Below, piece after piece: positions 18,695 to 27,719 of a stretch of 33,002 nucleotides of DNA. This DNA is from an uncultured Saccharofermentans sp. (GTDB lineage: Bacteria; Bacillota; Clostridia; Saccharofermentanales; Saccharofermentanaceae), in NCBI GenBank assembly GCA_905234715.1, contig CAJOJI010000042.1, forward strand, positions 1 to 33,002, in the 5' to 3' direction. Position numbers and translations under genes: made by a program. Position 1 is the first letter of the stretch, and every line of letters starts with the position of its first letter. A model generated the notes under the pieces. The model had not been told where the DNA came from. It did no database searches and saw only the letters and a list, made by a program, of their open reading frames with translations.

Positions 18695-21520
18695 TTACTT
18701 TCTTACGAACCTGAATACGTTACCCTTATCGTCATCAGACATGTTGCGGATGTAATCCAGATAAAGGTCTGTAACGTAGTCGTTTCTGCCTGAATAATTG
18801 AGTTCCTGCAAAGCAGCGACTGCTTCAGGTCTTCTGCCAAGCGAGAAGAGTCTTATGGCTTCTCTCAAATCTTTATTATTCGCAGAACGCTGAGGTCTTA
18901 CAGTCTCAGGCAGACAGTCAAGGACTTCATAAAGAGCAGTAACTTCGTTAACGCCTGCTACCTGAACGATACCGAGATATCTGAGGTCAAGCGAATCAGG
19001 ATCTGCCATTCTGTCGATAGTATCCTTTGATACGAGCATGGCCGTCTTATACTGCTTTGTAAGTGATTCAAGTCTTGAGCTCATATTAACCGTCTCGGAA
19101 ATAACGGTGCCCGAAAGTCTCTCCTCCTCACCTACGATACCTACCATGGCCATACCGGTGTGTACGCCGATACCGATATTGATGTCGCTGACCTTAAGTT
19201 CAGCAGCCGTAGAAGGATCTAATACGATCGACTTATAAAGCTCAATACCGCATCTGACAGCGTCATCAGGCTTCTCGAAAAGGCCCATTACGGCGTCGCC
19301 GATGTACTTGTCGACAAATCCGTTGTTCTTACGGACGATAGGACCCATCTTACCGTAAATGACATTGGCAAAGGCAAAATTCTCTTTGGCGGTCATCATC
19401 TCGGAATTGATGGAGAACCCTCTGATATCGCAGAAAAGGACTGTAAGTTCGCAGCTCTTTGCATCACCGAGATTAAGATCCGTGAAGTTCTCCTTGCCGA
19501 GCAATTCCCTGAACTTCTCAGGTACGAACTTATAGTAGAACTTCTCCGTCTTATCCTTCTCGTCGAACATCTTTTCAAGGTTCTGACCCATCTCGTTGAC
19601 CTCTGAACAAATCTGTCCGAGCTCGTCTTTGGATTTGTAATTGATCCTGGCAGTAAGATCACCGCTTGAAAGCTTCTTAACCGTTGTTGATGCCTTCTTG
19701 ATTACTCTCATTGTATTTAGCGATGTGAGAACGATGAGAAGCGTCAGGATGAATATGATAACGAAACTGTAGACAACAGCTTCACCAAGAAGCAACAGTC
19801 TTTCCGAATAAAGGGATCTTCTGTCTGAACTTACCATGAGATAGAAATTATCAGTTGAATCCTTATCAGATATCTTTCTTAAGACAGAAAGCTTACTGTC
19901 CATGTTATCGTCTTCAATGAAAGATACTACTCCGTCATCGACCGAATTGCCGCCTTCCTCATCGGTCAGCCATGAAAAATCTCCTCTATCCCTGACATGA
20001 AGAGGCATATAAAGCGTATCGTCAGCAGCGAGAACAATTACTTCGGAATCGTTGACCTTGTAAACAACCGAGAATACATAGTCATCACTCCAGTAATCGC
20101 CGTGTGCGGTACTTAACTTGTAGAACTTATCCTGCAGATCCTTATAAGCAGCACCGGTCTTATCGTCTGCCTTCATTAGGTCAGAGAAATCATATCCGTC
20201 AAACTCAGACTTGCCGAGATCGCAGATAACTGTAAGTTCTCTTAAATATCCTAATTCAATATTCTCGTCGTTATATACGTAAACAAAGTAAGCAACTATC
20301 ACCGTCAGCAAGAATATTACAGGAAGTATCAAAATGAGCTGCTTATAAAGCAGTGTCTTCTTGCGGACGATAAGATTTATACCAAGACATATAATGGAAA
20401 TTGTCAGCAAGACTTCCATGAAAATGCTGAAACACATAAGGAATGTCGGATCGAACCTGATAACACATTCCTGATCCTCCAGAGCGGAACCGTCGTATGT
20501 GTAAACGCCGTTATCCAAACAGATAACAAGAGATTCATTATCAGAACTATTCACACGGTAAGAATCAAGTGAAGCTATATAGGAATAATCTACGTTAATA
20601 TCAAGAGCTTTTTTAAGCTCACCGTTTTCGAGCATGAATATGTAATTATAGTTACTGCTGTCAGCAACGTAGAGCTTGCCGTTAACTACAGTTGCAAGAT
20701 CAAAACAGGGATGCTCACAGTCAAGTTCGATACTGGGATCAACCTTGTAAATGACTTCCGACAAAGGCTCATTAAACTTTGTCTGATAAACATTTCCGTC
20801 ACTTCTGATAAAGAGGAATGCATCATCAACCGGAATGACAGATATCGTAAAAGTACCGTTCTCATCCGTAGGATAAATGTCACTCTTAGTAATAACCTGA
20901 CTCTTTGTATCAACTGAATAAAGCCAGACACCATCTGCTTCGGTAACTGCAAACGTCAGAGTATCGTTATGGTAATGGAGACGGCTTATCTTAGACTGTC
21001 TTAATCTGTCTGTAAATTCATATTGGATCTCACATACTGCGCCGAGATATTCATAGTCCTCTGAAAGCCTTACGATAGTCTCACATGTATAAATGGAACC
21101 TAGCTCACCAAACTCGCTTCTTACGGCATAGATAATGTTATCGTCAGTAATTACAGCGTTATACGGGGTGAAGTAATCGTCATCAAAAGCATCGAGCGTT
21201 ACCATGTTAATATTTGAGAAAGATGTATCCCAGGTACCGAAATCCATAACGGCCGCCATTCCTTCTGACCCCATATTACTTGTAACAACAGTTTTACCAT
21301 AGTCATTTACAGAAAAAGATTCAGCATAATCCAGATAAGTTTCTCTTAAAAAGCCATCAGATTCTTCATTCCTAAGGCCGTGCAAATCCCGCCCAAGACC
21401 GGGTAATGCATAAGTGAAAACAATATAAGTAATCGCAATACCGAACGCGATAAGGAACCACCAGGCCTTACCGAATATCTTCAAAAATATATCTTTGATC
21501 TTCCCAAATACTTTTTTCAT
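18695..21520 (-). CDS. Membrane-anchored class III (IIIb-like) adenylyl cyclase with two extracytoplasmic regions and HAMP domain
   Basis: 941 aa. TM near the N-terminus, about 300 aa external region, TM pair, second external region, TM, HAMP-like segment (ASTTVKKLSSGDLTARINYKSKDELGQICSEVNEMGQNLEKM), catalytic domain with CDIRGF, VDKYIGDAVMGLF and SGTVISETVNMSSRLESLTK. Confidence 0.9.
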   Translation of the reverse strand: MKKVFGKIKDIFLKIFGKAWWFLIAFGIAITYIVFTYALPGLGRDLHGLRNEESDGFLRETYLDYAESFSVNDYGKTVVTSNMGSEGMAAVMDFGTWDTSFSNINMVTLDAFDDDYFTPYNAVITDDNIIYAVRSEFGELGSIYTCETIVRLSEDYEYLGAVCEIQYEFTDRLRQSKISRLHYHNDTLTFAVTEADGVWLYSVDTKSQVITKSDIYPTDENGTFTISVIPVDDAFLFIRSDGNVYQTKFNEPLSEVIYKVDPSIELDCEHPCFDLATVVNGKLYVADSSNYNYIFMLENGELKKALDINVDYSYIASLDSYRVNSSDNESLVICLDNGVYTYDGSALEDQECVIRFDPTFLMCFSIFMEVLLTISIICLGINLIVRKKTLLYKQLILILPVIFLLTVIVAYFVYVYNDENIELGYLRELTVICDLGKSEFDGYDFSDLMKADDKTGAAYKDLQDKFYKLSTAHGDYWSDDYVFSVVYKVNDSEVIVLAADDTLYMPLHVRDRGDFSWLTDEEGGNSVDDGVVSFIEDDNMDSKLSVLRKISDKDSTDNFYLMVSSDRRSLYSERLLLLGEAVVYSFVIIFILTLLIVLTSLNTMRVIKKASTTVKKLSSGDLTARINYKSKDELGQICSEVNEMGQNLEKMFDEKDKTEKFYYKFVPEKFRELLGKENFTDLNLGDAKSCELTVLFCDIRGFSINSEMMTAKENFAFANVIYGKMGPIVRKNNGFVDKYIGDAVMGLFEKPDDAVRCGIELYKSIVLDPSTAAELKVSDINIGIGVHTGMAMVGIVGEEERLSGTVISETVNMSSRLESLTKQYKTAMLVSKDTIDRMADPDSLDLRYLGIVQVAGVNEVTALYEVLDCLPETVRPQRSANNKDLREAIRLFSLGRRPEAVAALQELNYSGRNDYVTDLYLDYIRNMSDDDKGNVFRFVRK

Positions 21521-21523
21521 AAG

Positions 21524-22585
21524 TCACCCTTTTTTCAGTTTTGCACTGCTTATCGCATTCTGAATAACATTTTTTACTTTATCAAAGGCTAAGTCTATAA
21601 CCAAAGCAAGAACCAGACTCACCGAAAATACACAAAGGAAAAGCAGATATTTGGATTTGATATTAAACTGCGGAATAATAAACGAATTCAAAAGATATAT
21701 CGTGAAGGTATGCTTCCCCAAAAACACTAATGGTTTTAAATGAAGGAACTTGCCGATAAACCCGTCCGGATACAAAGCAACAAGCAAAACAAGTATGCTC
21801 ATTAAGAACCCGACGGTAAATACCAATTTCATGCCGACATAATAATATTCCAGGTTCGGATCAAAAAGCTTAAGGAAATCGCAGGAAGAAAACACGAATA
21901 AAAGCGCAAGAACAATAACAGCCAGCTGACCGGCTAAAGCATGTTTCTTTAGTGATGAAAAAGCCTTTTCATTCTTTCTTAAATATCTGAATAAATACCC
22001 GGCTGCAATTCCGAGCATCAGCTGGTCGAATCTGATATCAAACATATCAAATGCCAGGAAAACCACTCTGATAACGACAGCCAAAACAAAAAAGATAACT
22101 GCGCAGACAAGATCATTTCGTAGGAATTTGATCTTCTTTGCCAGTAAGAGCAGGAAGAAAAATACAAACGGGATAATATACATGAGCCAGAAATAAGCGT
22201 ATACATACCAAAGATGCTCATATATACCGCCAAAATAAAGAAGACTCAGGAAAACATCCTTTTTAATAACATTAAAGCCCGTATGAAGAAAAACGATCAA
22301 AAGGACAAGATAATACGGCGGTAATATCCTTACGATCCTGGATTTATAGAATTTAAGGATATTCCAGATAGATAAAAAACGCTGTTCATAAGCGTCTTTA
22401 AAGGGATTAATAAGTAAGAATCCCGTAAGTGCAAAAAAAATGCCATTGGCGGCACATCCCTGATTGAGGATGTCGCAATGGCTTAAAACAACGGTTATGA
22501 TCGCGAGACCGCGTAAACCGTCAAATTGTAAAAGACGAGTGGAAGATTGAGGAGTAACAGAAACCGAGTCCGTATTACTTCTCAT
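21524..22585 (-). CDS. Acyltransferase family 3 membrane protein (OafA/YrhL-like)
   Basis: 353 aa polytopic; LQFDGLRGLAIITVVLSHCDILNQGCAANGIFFALTGFLLINPF. Confidence 0.88.
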   Translation of the reverse strand: MRSNTDSVSVTPQSSTRLLQFDGLRGLAIITVVLSHCDILNQGCAANGIFFALTGFLLINPFKDAYEQRFLSIWNILKFYKSRIVRILPPYYLVLLIVFLHTGFNVIKKDVFLSLLYFGGIYEHLWYVYAYFWLMYIIPFVFFFLLLLAKKIKFLRNDLVCAVIFFVLAVVIRVVFLAFDMFDIRFDQLMLGIAAGYLFRYLRKNEKAFSSLKKHALAGQLAVIVLALLFVFSSCDFLKLFDPNLEYYYVGMKLVFTVGFLMSILVLLVALYPDGFIGKFLHLKPLVFLGKHTFTIYLLNSFIIPQFNIKSKYLLFLCVFSVSLVLALVIDLAFDKVKNVIQNAISSAKLKKG

Positions 22586-23690
22586 TCTTCATTCCCGAAA
22601 GATATGCATTGATGAAACCATCAAGATTTCCGTCCATTACGGAATCAACATCAACTTCTTCATAACCGGTTCTGTTGTCCTTAACAAGCGTATAAGGGCA
22701 GAAAACGTAAGATCTGATCTGTGAACCCCATGCGATCTCCATCTGGTTACCCTTGAGGTCTTCGATCTTCTCCATCTCTGATGCTCTTGCCAGTGCGAAA
22801 AGCTTTGCCTTGAGCATTCTCAAGCATGTTTCCTTATTCTGAAGCTGTGATCTTTCAGCCTGGCAGGATACAACGATTCCCGTAGGATTATGAGTCATAC
22901 GGACAGCCGTATCAGTCTTGTTGATGTGCTGACCGCCCTTACCTGTCGCACGGTATGTATCGACACGGACATCTGACATATCGATCTTGATATCGTCTTC
23001 TGTCTTCTGGTCCAATTCAGGAATGACTTCGCATGAAGCAAATGATGTATGTCTTCTGCCTGCTGCGTCAAAAGGCGATATTCTTACGAGTCTGTGTACA
23101 CCAAGTTCGGATCTTAAGAAACCGTAAGCGTAATCGCCCTTGATCATCAAAGATACTGACTGGATACCTGCCGTATCACCTTCAACAAAATCAAGCTCTT
23201 CTACTGCAAAACCGTGGCTCTCAGCCCATCTGGTATACATTCTGTAGAGCATTGAACACCAGTCCATAGCCTCTGTTCCGCCTGCACCTGCATGAAGCGT
23301 AATTGTTGCGTTATTTGCATCGTAAGGACCTGTAAGAAGTGTCTCAAGACGCATCTTCTCGAAGTCTTCTTTGAAAGAAGCAGTAGATGCTTTAAGTTCT
23401 TCCAGAGAATCCAGATCCTCTTCCTCATTGGCGAGTTCGCAGAGAGCAAGAAGGTCTTCCCTCTCGGCAACAAGAGCGTTATAGCTCTCCACCTTCTTCT
23501 TAAGTCTTCCCAATGTCTGCTGGATCTCTGTAGCTTTGTCTACGTTATTCCAGAAATCAGGCTCCTGCATGCGGTTCTCATATTCGCTTATCTGGTCAGA
23601 TACGCGGTCAATGTGAAGAGCATCCTTAAGCTCTGCTACAGGCACTTCGTAAGATTCAAGATCGAGTCTTATGTTGTCAAATTCAAGCAT
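22575..23690 (-). CDS. prfB: Peptide chain release factor 2
   Basis: 371 aa; GGQ motif TGKGGQHINKTDTAVRMTH and anticodon-mimic SPF in HRLVRISPFDAAGRRHTSFAS. Confidence 0.97.
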   Translation of the reverse strand: MLEFDNIRLDLESYEVPVAELKDALHIDRVSDQISEYENRMQEPDFWNNVDKATEIQQTLGRLKKKVESYNALVAEREDLLALCELANEEEDLDSLEELKASTASFKEDFEKMRLETLLTGPYDANNATITLHAGAGGTEAMDWCSMLYRMYTRWAESHGFAVEELDFVEGDTAGIQSVSLMIKGDYAYGFLRSELGVHRLVRISPFDAAGRRHTSFASCEVIPELDQKTEDDIKIDMSDVRVDTYRATGKGGQHINKTDTAVRMTHNPTGIVVSCQAERSQLQNKETCLRMLKAKLFALARASEMEKIEDLKGNQMEIAWGSQIRSYVFCPYTLVKDNRTGYEEVDVDSVMDGNLDGFINAYLSGMKNEK

Positions 23691-23693
23691 TTA

Positions 23694-24878
23694 TTACCTC
23701 TTATGTTCTTCAACAAATTCTTTCATAAGTTTCATTGCTTCCTTAATATCTTCAAGTGAAGCAGCATAACTGATACGTACAAATCCTTCACCGCACTTGC
23801 CGAAAGCATTGCCCGGAACGATGGCGACGTGCTTCTCGAGAAGGAACTTCTCACAGAATTCCTCTGACGTCATTCCCGTGATCTTGATACAAGGGAAAGC
23901 ATAGAAAGCACCGTAAGGAGTAAAGCAATCGAGGCCTGCATCTTTCAAGCCCTGAACGATAACTCTTCTTCTGTGGTTATACTCATCACGCATCTTGGCG
24001 ATCTCTGCATCAGCATTCATGGCAGCTTCGATAACGGCATACTGTGATGTGGAAGGAGCACACATGATGCAGTACTGATGGATCTTGAACATGGGAGTAA
24101 TAAGCTCCTTAGGTCCTGCGAGATAACCGACTCTGAAGCCGGTCATGGCATAGGACTTGGAGAAACCGTTTACCATGACAACTCTTTCCTTAAGCTCTGC
24201 AAACTGTGCAAGGGACGCAGGCTTGCCGTCAAGATAATTAAGCTCGCAATAGAGCTCATCAGAAAGGACAATGATATCAGGATGTCTCATAAGCACATCC
24301 TTGATCTTTGCCCAGTCCTCAAGCGTCATAACAGCGCCTGTAGGGTTATTCGGATAACCGACAATGACATACTTGGTCTTATCTGTAATTGCAGCCTCGA
24401 GTTCCTCAGGCATTAGCTTATAGTTATTCTCAGGCTTTGTCTCGACTAAGACCGGAACACCGTGTGAAAACTCAACAGTTGCCTTATAAGCAACGAAGCA
24501 GGGCTCAACAATGATTACCTCATCACCGGGATTGATAAGCGCACGTGCTGCAAGGTCAAGACCTTCTGAACCGCCAACGGTAATAAGGATCTCGGTCTTG
24601 GGATCATAAGAGATGCCGTATCTTCTCTTGAGATAGTCAACAATTGCGATCCTTGAATCAATATAACCGGAATTAGGCGAATAATGTGTATATCCGTCAA
24701 TAATCGAATTAATAGCCGCTTCTCTGATCGACCATGGAGTAACGAAGTCAGGCTCACCGATAGAAAGCGAAATAACATGACCCTGCATCTCATTTGCAAG
24801 ATCAAAGAACTTCCTTATAGCAGACGGCGGTACTTGCTGTACTGCTTTGGAAATCTTGGAATCGTAATCAAAACTCAT
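23694..24878 (-). CDS. Class I/II PLP-dependent aminotransferase
   Basis: 394 aa; SIGEPDFVTPWSIREAA, YPNNPTGAVMT, SDELYCELNY, PLP-Lys motif NGFSKSYAMTGFRVGYLAGP. Confidence 0.95.
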   Translation of the reverse strand: MSFDYDSKISKAVQQVPPSAIRKFFDLANEMQGHVISLSIGEPDFVTPWSIREAAINSIIDGYTHYSPNSGYIDSRIAIVDYLKRRYGISYDPKTEILITVGGSEGLDLAARALINPGDEVIIVEPCFVAYKATVEFSHGVPVLVETKPENNYKLMPEELEAAITDKTKYVIVGYPNNPTGAVMTLEDWAKIKDVLMRHPDIIVLSDELYCELNYLDGKPASLAQFAELKERVVMVNGFSKSYAMTGFRVGYLAGPKELITPMFKIHQYCIMCAPSTSQYAVIEAAMNADAEIAKMRDEYNHRRRVIVQGLKDAGLDCFTPYGAFYAFPCIKITGMTSEEFCEKFLLEKHVAIVPGNAFGKCGEGFVRISYAASLEDIKEAMKLMKEFVEEHKR

Positions 24879-25363
24879 AAGATGATAGCCTGCCTGTCGT
24901 CAGTATTCGGATTATCGTAGATTATACCATTAGCCTTATATTTCTTAAGGATAAAGTGGGTCGTAGTGGAAAGAACGCCTTCCATGGTTGCGATCTTTTC
25001 AGTAACGAATGTAGCGATGTCTCTAAGGCTTCTGTCCTCATAGATGATCATGAGGTCAAATCCGCCGCTCATGAGATAGCATGCGGTAACCTTATCGTAC
25101 TTGCTCAAGATCTGGGCGATATGGTCATAACCCTTGTTCTTAACGGGTGTGATCCTTACTTCGATCATACCGATGCAGTTATCGGGAGCCTTCTTCTCCC
25201 AGTTGATGACCGTGTTATAGCCAAGAATGATGTTCTCATCCTTAAGTCTCTTGATCTCGGCTTCCACATCATCGGCGGTTACACCAAGCATTACCGCGAT
25301 CTCTTCCGCGGAAAGTCTGGCATTGTTCTCAATAAGTCTTAAAAGCTCTAAATCGTCAATCAT
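24875..25363 (-). CDS. Lrp/AsnC family transcriptional regulator
   Basis: 162 aa; N-terminal LLRLIENNARLSAEEIAVMLGVTADDVEAEIKRLKDENIILGYNTVINW HTH plus RAM-like C-terminal half. 4-bp overlap with the aminotransferase. Confidence 0.93.
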   Translation of the reverse strand: MIDDLELLRLIENNARLSAEEIAVMLGVTADDVEAEIKRLKDENIILGYNTVINWEKKAPDNCIGMIEVRITPVKNKGYDHIAQILSKYDKVTACYLMSGGFDLMIIYEDRSLRDIATFVTEKIATMEGVLSTTTHFILKKYKANGIIYDNPNTDDRQAIIL

Positions 25364-25391
25364 GTGGAAACTCCTTTTCTATAAATTGCAA

Positions 25392-25420
25392 AATCTCCCG
25401 CAACAAATTTGCGGGAGATT
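25392..25420 (-). terminator. Hairpin terminator downstream of the malic enzyme gene
   Basis: Perfect 12-bp inverted repeat AATCTCCCGCAA-caaat-TTGCGGGAGATT. The minus strand continues TTGCAATTTAT, so the U-tract is modest. Confidence 0.75.
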
Positions 25421-25440
25421 GTTGCTTTAAATCAGTTTAT

Positions 25441-26613
25441 TTATATTCTTGCTACACCTGTATCACGGGCTGCCTGAGCAACAGCAGCTGCAACAGCCTT
25501 ACCAACTCTGCTATCAAATGCATCAGGAAGGATGTAATCAGGATTGAGTTCAGCATCAGAAACGATGCCTGCGATAGCGTTAGCTGCAGCGATCTTCATC
25601 TCGTCGTTGATATCAGAAGCTCTTACGTCGAGAGCACCACGGAAGATACCGGGGAATGCGAGAACGTTGTTAACCTGGTTCGGGAAGTCAGAACGGCCTG
25701 TAGCCATAACTGCAACGCCTGCCTTCTTAGCTTCATCAGGAAGGATCTCAGGTACAGGGTTAGCGCAAGCGAATACGACAGGATCCTTAGCCATTGTAGC
25801 AACCATGTCAGCTGTGAGAACGCCCGGAGCGGAAACGCCGATGAATACGTCAGCACCAACGATAACGTCAGCAAGAGAACCGGCCTTCTTATCAGGGTTA
25901 GTGATCTTAGCCATCTCTTCCTTAGCAGGATTCAAGCCTTCTCTGCCCTCATAGATTGCGCCCTTACGGTCGCAGAGGATAACGTTCTTAAGACCTCTGG
26001 AGATGAGGAGCTTTGTGATAGCTGTAGCAGCAGCGCCGGCACCATTAACTACAACGTGGATATCTTCCATCTTCTTGCCAACGATCTTAAGAGCATTTGT
26101 AAGTCCTGCAAGTGTGATAACAGCTGTACCGTGCTGGTCATCGTGGAAGATCGGGATGTCGCATCTTTCCTTAAGCTTCTTCTCGATCTCGAAGCATCTG
26201 GGAGCTGAGATATCCTCGAGGTTTACACCACCGAAAGAACCTGCGAGAAGTGCTACTGTGTTAACGATCTCGTCAACATCCTTTGAACGGATGCAGAGAG
26301 GGAATGCATCAACATCACCGAAAGCCTTGAAAAGTGCGCACTTACCTTCCATAACAGGCATACCTGCTTCAGGTCCGATGTCGCCAAGGCCGAGAACTGC
26401 TGTACCATCTGTAACAACAGCAACAAGGTTGTGTCTTCTTGTGTATTTGTAAGAGAGGTCAACATCCTTCTGAATCTCAAGACAAGGAGCTGCTACACCG
26501 GGTGTATAAGCGATAGCTAGTTCCTCCTTGGAACCAACGGGAGCTTTGGCAATAACTTCGATCTTACCAGCCCACTCTTCGTGCATCTTAATTGCTTTCT
26601 CATTAACGTCCAT
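25441..26613 (-). CDS. NAD(P)-dependent malic enzyme
   Basis: 390 aa; AIAYTPGVAAPCLEI, VVTDGTAVLGLGDIGPEAGMPVMEGKCALFKAFG, FHDDQHGTAVI, ACANPVPEI. Confidence 0.96.
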   Translation of the reverse strand: MDVNEKAIKMHEEWAGKIEVIAKAPVGSKEELAIAYTPGVAAPCLEIQKDVDLSYKYTRRHNLVAVVTDGTAVLGLGDIGPEAGMPVMEGKCALFKAFGDVDAFPLCIRSKDVDEIVNTVALLAGSFGGVNLEDISAPRCFEIEKKLKERCDIPIFHDDQHGTAVITLAGLTNALKIVGKKMEDIHVVVNGAGAAATAITKLLISRGLKNVILCDRKGAIYEGREGLNPAKEEMAKITNPDKKAGSLADVIVGADVFIGVSAPGVLTADMVATMAKDPVVFACANPVPEILPDEAKKAGVAVMATGRSDFPNQVNNVLAFPGIFRGALDVRASDINDEMKIAAANAIAGIVSDAELNPDYILPDAFDSRVGKAVAAAVAQAARDTGVARI

Positions 26614-26670
26614 AATAGTTGAACCTCCAATTAAATTCTCAACGAACTAATAATAATTATAAATAAAGGC

Positions 26671-26700
26671 AAAAACAATCTCGCGAATATAAGATTTTTT
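26671..26700 (-). terminator. Weak candidate terminator downstream of the orphan membrane-protein gene
   Basis: Minus strand AAAAAATCT-tatattcgcg-AGATTGTTTTT: AT-rich stem with trailing T-run. Confidence 0.4.
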
Positions 26701-26738
26701 ACTCAAATCTGTCCATTTATCGTTGTTTTGTACAGAAG

Positions 26739-27575
26739 TCAGATCGCAAAAGGTCTCTTTCCGCCCTTGATCGGGAAATCCTTCATGGTACAGTAAGCCA
26801 GTGCCGCAAGCCTTGCGAACGACAGCCACAGCCATGTGGTAACCGCGGCATCAACGATATAAAACGCCGTAAGAGACACATTTGCAAGGAAAGGAACCGT
26901 AAAATCAACGATTATCGCAGCAAAAAGGACCAGTGCGATACTTCTCATGTTGATGAAATAATACTTCCTGGAGATCTTAACTGCATACGGAATAGACTGT
27001 ATAAGCCCCTTGTCGCCTGAAAGATAAGCAACCGGAATGGTAAATACAAACGGAAGTCCTATCAGAGCAAGGAACAGGAAATACATTGTGATCGACAGGA
27101 GCGGAACCGCAATAACAATGGAAATGAGCAAGAGCAGAACGAGTCTGCCGATAAGCTCGGATATTTTTATAGGCTTATCCGGAATATGCGATACTGCATA
27201 ATTTACGACTTCAGGATCGGGATCCTTGATGGAAGCGAGCTTCTCCATACGGAAATTCCTGACAAAAATAGCTGCATAAAGGTATGCGCTTGCCAAAAGG
27301 ATAATGACGCCGATAACGGCAGAAAACAGATAGATCAGGTTTCCTGTGCTCAAAGGAATGTTGGACATGAGAGCGTTATATCTCTCAGGATCATAATCGG
27401 TCATGTCATATACTGTCATGACCCAGTTCTGAAGCGGCGTGAAATCAGTATCTGCCCAGGGATTAAAATGGATCGCAGCATTAAGAACGACGGTGATCAG
27501 ATAAAGGATACGTACTCCCCACCTGTTGCCGACGTTATCTATATCGAAAATGCTTTTCGCTACAGAAAGAAACAT
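26739..27575 (-). CDS. Hypothetical multi-pass membrane protein (278 aa)
   Basis: Complete ORF with several hydrophobic segments (VRILYLITVVLNAAIHF; IYLFSAVIGVIILLASAYLYAAIFV; LIGRLVLLLLISIVIAVPLLSITMYFLFLALIGLPFVFTIPVAYL; SIALVLFAAIIVDFTVPFLA). No family confidently recognised. Confidence 0.75.
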   Translation of the reverse strand: MFLSVAKSIFDIDNVGNRWGVRILYLITVVLNAAIHFNPWADTDFTPLQNWVMTVYDMTDYDPERYNALMSNIPLSTGNLIYLFSAVIGVIILLASAYLYAAIFVRNFRMEKLASIKDPDPEVVNYAVSHIPDKPIKISELIGRLVLLLLISIVIAVPLLSITMYFLFLALIGLPFVFTIPVAYLSGDKGLIQSIPYAVKISRKYYFINMRSIALVLFAAIIVDFTVPFLANVSLTAFYIVDAAVTTWLWLSFARLAALAYCTMKDFPIKGGKRPFAI

Positions 27576-27637
27576 TTGCTAATCCCCTACAATCTCAATA
27601 TCGATATATTACGACAAAATCGTCAAATTAGGAAAGA

Positions 27638-27651
27638 CTAAAATATTTTAG
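27638..27651. promoter_or_regulatory. Perfect 14-bp palindrome CTAAAATATTTTAG in a divergent intergenic region (candidate operator)
   Basis: Read directly; lies 69 nt upstream of the glutamine synthetase start and 63 nt upstream of the divergent membrane-protein start. Confidence 0.5.
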
Positions 27652-27655
27652 ATTA

Positions 27656-27686
27656 TTTACTCTAAAACAAAGACTTGTGATACAAT
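27656..27686 (+). promoter_or_regulatory. Candidate promoter for the glutamine synthetase gene (-35-like TTTACT, -10 TACAAT)
   Basis: TTTACT at 27656-27661 and TACAAT at 27681-27686; 19-nt spacer is longer than ideal. Confidence 0.4.
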
Positions 27687-27719
27687 CACCCTATTATATT
27701 TTAAGAAGGTCGTATACAA

